From Dendrolimus kikuchii (lineage: Eukaryota; Arthropoda; Insecta; Lepidoptera; Lasiocampidae): a DNA stretch of 64,000 bases. The stretch's first letter is position 1. The number at the start of each line of letters is the position of its first letter. The notes under the pieces were generated by a model, which worked only from the letters and a program-made list of their open reading frames with translations, had not been told where the DNA came from and did no database searches. Position numbers and translations under genes: made by a program. Positions 63,863-64,000 of the stretch are shown here, one piece after another. The stretch lies in the NCBI GenBank assembly GCA_019925095.2, contig CM034412.1, forward strand, positions 434,001 through 498,000. Reading direction: 5' to 3'.

Positions 63863-64000
63863 TAAATAAAATTTAATAAAAACATCAATAAAATACTTCT
63901 AAATTAAAATAAATATCCGTGTAACAACTTGTATTGAATCATTTATTCGAATACGGTAGAGTAATCATCAATAAACAAATAAATTTTGGTTGAACATCTA

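Overview
The window looks like a repeat-saturated intergenic or heterochromatic stretch of an insect genome, most probably a butterfly or moth (Lepidoptera). It is AT-rich and carries short non-autonomous Helitrons ending in CTAG, RTE-type LINE tails, a cecropia-type mariner, solo LTRs and a Penelope-like element, a mix familiar from lepidopteran genomes. I found no host protein-coding gene, no true tRNA or rRNA gene and no CRISPR. Nearly every longer open reading frame belongs to a transposon fragment or is the reverse-strand shadow of one. The species cannot be named from the sequence alone.

Working family names used below. RTE-T: a LINE whose copies (about 21) are all 5'-truncated. They encode the C-terminal end of a reverse-transcriptase polyprotein and stop directly at an (ATGT)n tail; many have 10-14 bp target-site duplications (TSDs). 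RetB: a ~310 bp poly(A)-tailed retroposon (about 22 copies) running from ATCCGTGCAGGAACGG to CTCCTGCAATAAAA. LTR-A: a 410-515 bp solo LTR (9 copies, TGTTAC...GTAACA, 4 bp TSD, usually ATAT). HelA, HelB and HelC: Helitron families with TC...CTAG ends and a 3' hairpin. PLE: Penelope-like fragments with inverted termini. FB1: a long palindromic foldback element with GAAGTGAAACTTC ends. Single elements include a hAT of 701 bp with 8 bp TSD, a deleted mariner, several TIR MITEs, two tRNA-headed SINEs, and two poly(A) retroposons with 14-15 bp TSDs.

Layout. 0-9 kb: RetB copies, one LTR-A, a 750 bp HelA, two RTE-T tails, an unrelated RTE pseudogene (6.2-6.8 kb), the hAT element and a second LTR-A. 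9-21 kb: a HelB cluster, a Penelope-like copy with a degraded endonuclease C-terminus (13.8-14.5 kb), an RTE-T palindrome (15.0-15.5 kb), a third LTR-A and larger RTE-T copies. 21-41 kb: RetB and RTE-T copies in both orientations, a Harbinger-like MITE, a Jockey/CR1-like LINE end (27.8-28.3 kb), a second 750 bp HelA, FB1 copies and a row of abutting Helitrons at 37.3-38.4 kb. 41-58 kb: a nearly complete FB1 palindrome holding a PLE copy, a long AACCGACTTC element, six LTR-A copies, TIR elements and a three-level nest at 56.3-57.3 kb. 58-64 kb: MITEs, HelB, RTE-T, the mariner and a final FB1.

No genes cooperate here. The biological content is insertion history. Several nested insertions can be proved inside the window, because an uninterrupted copy of the same host repeat lies elsewhere in it and shows the empty target.
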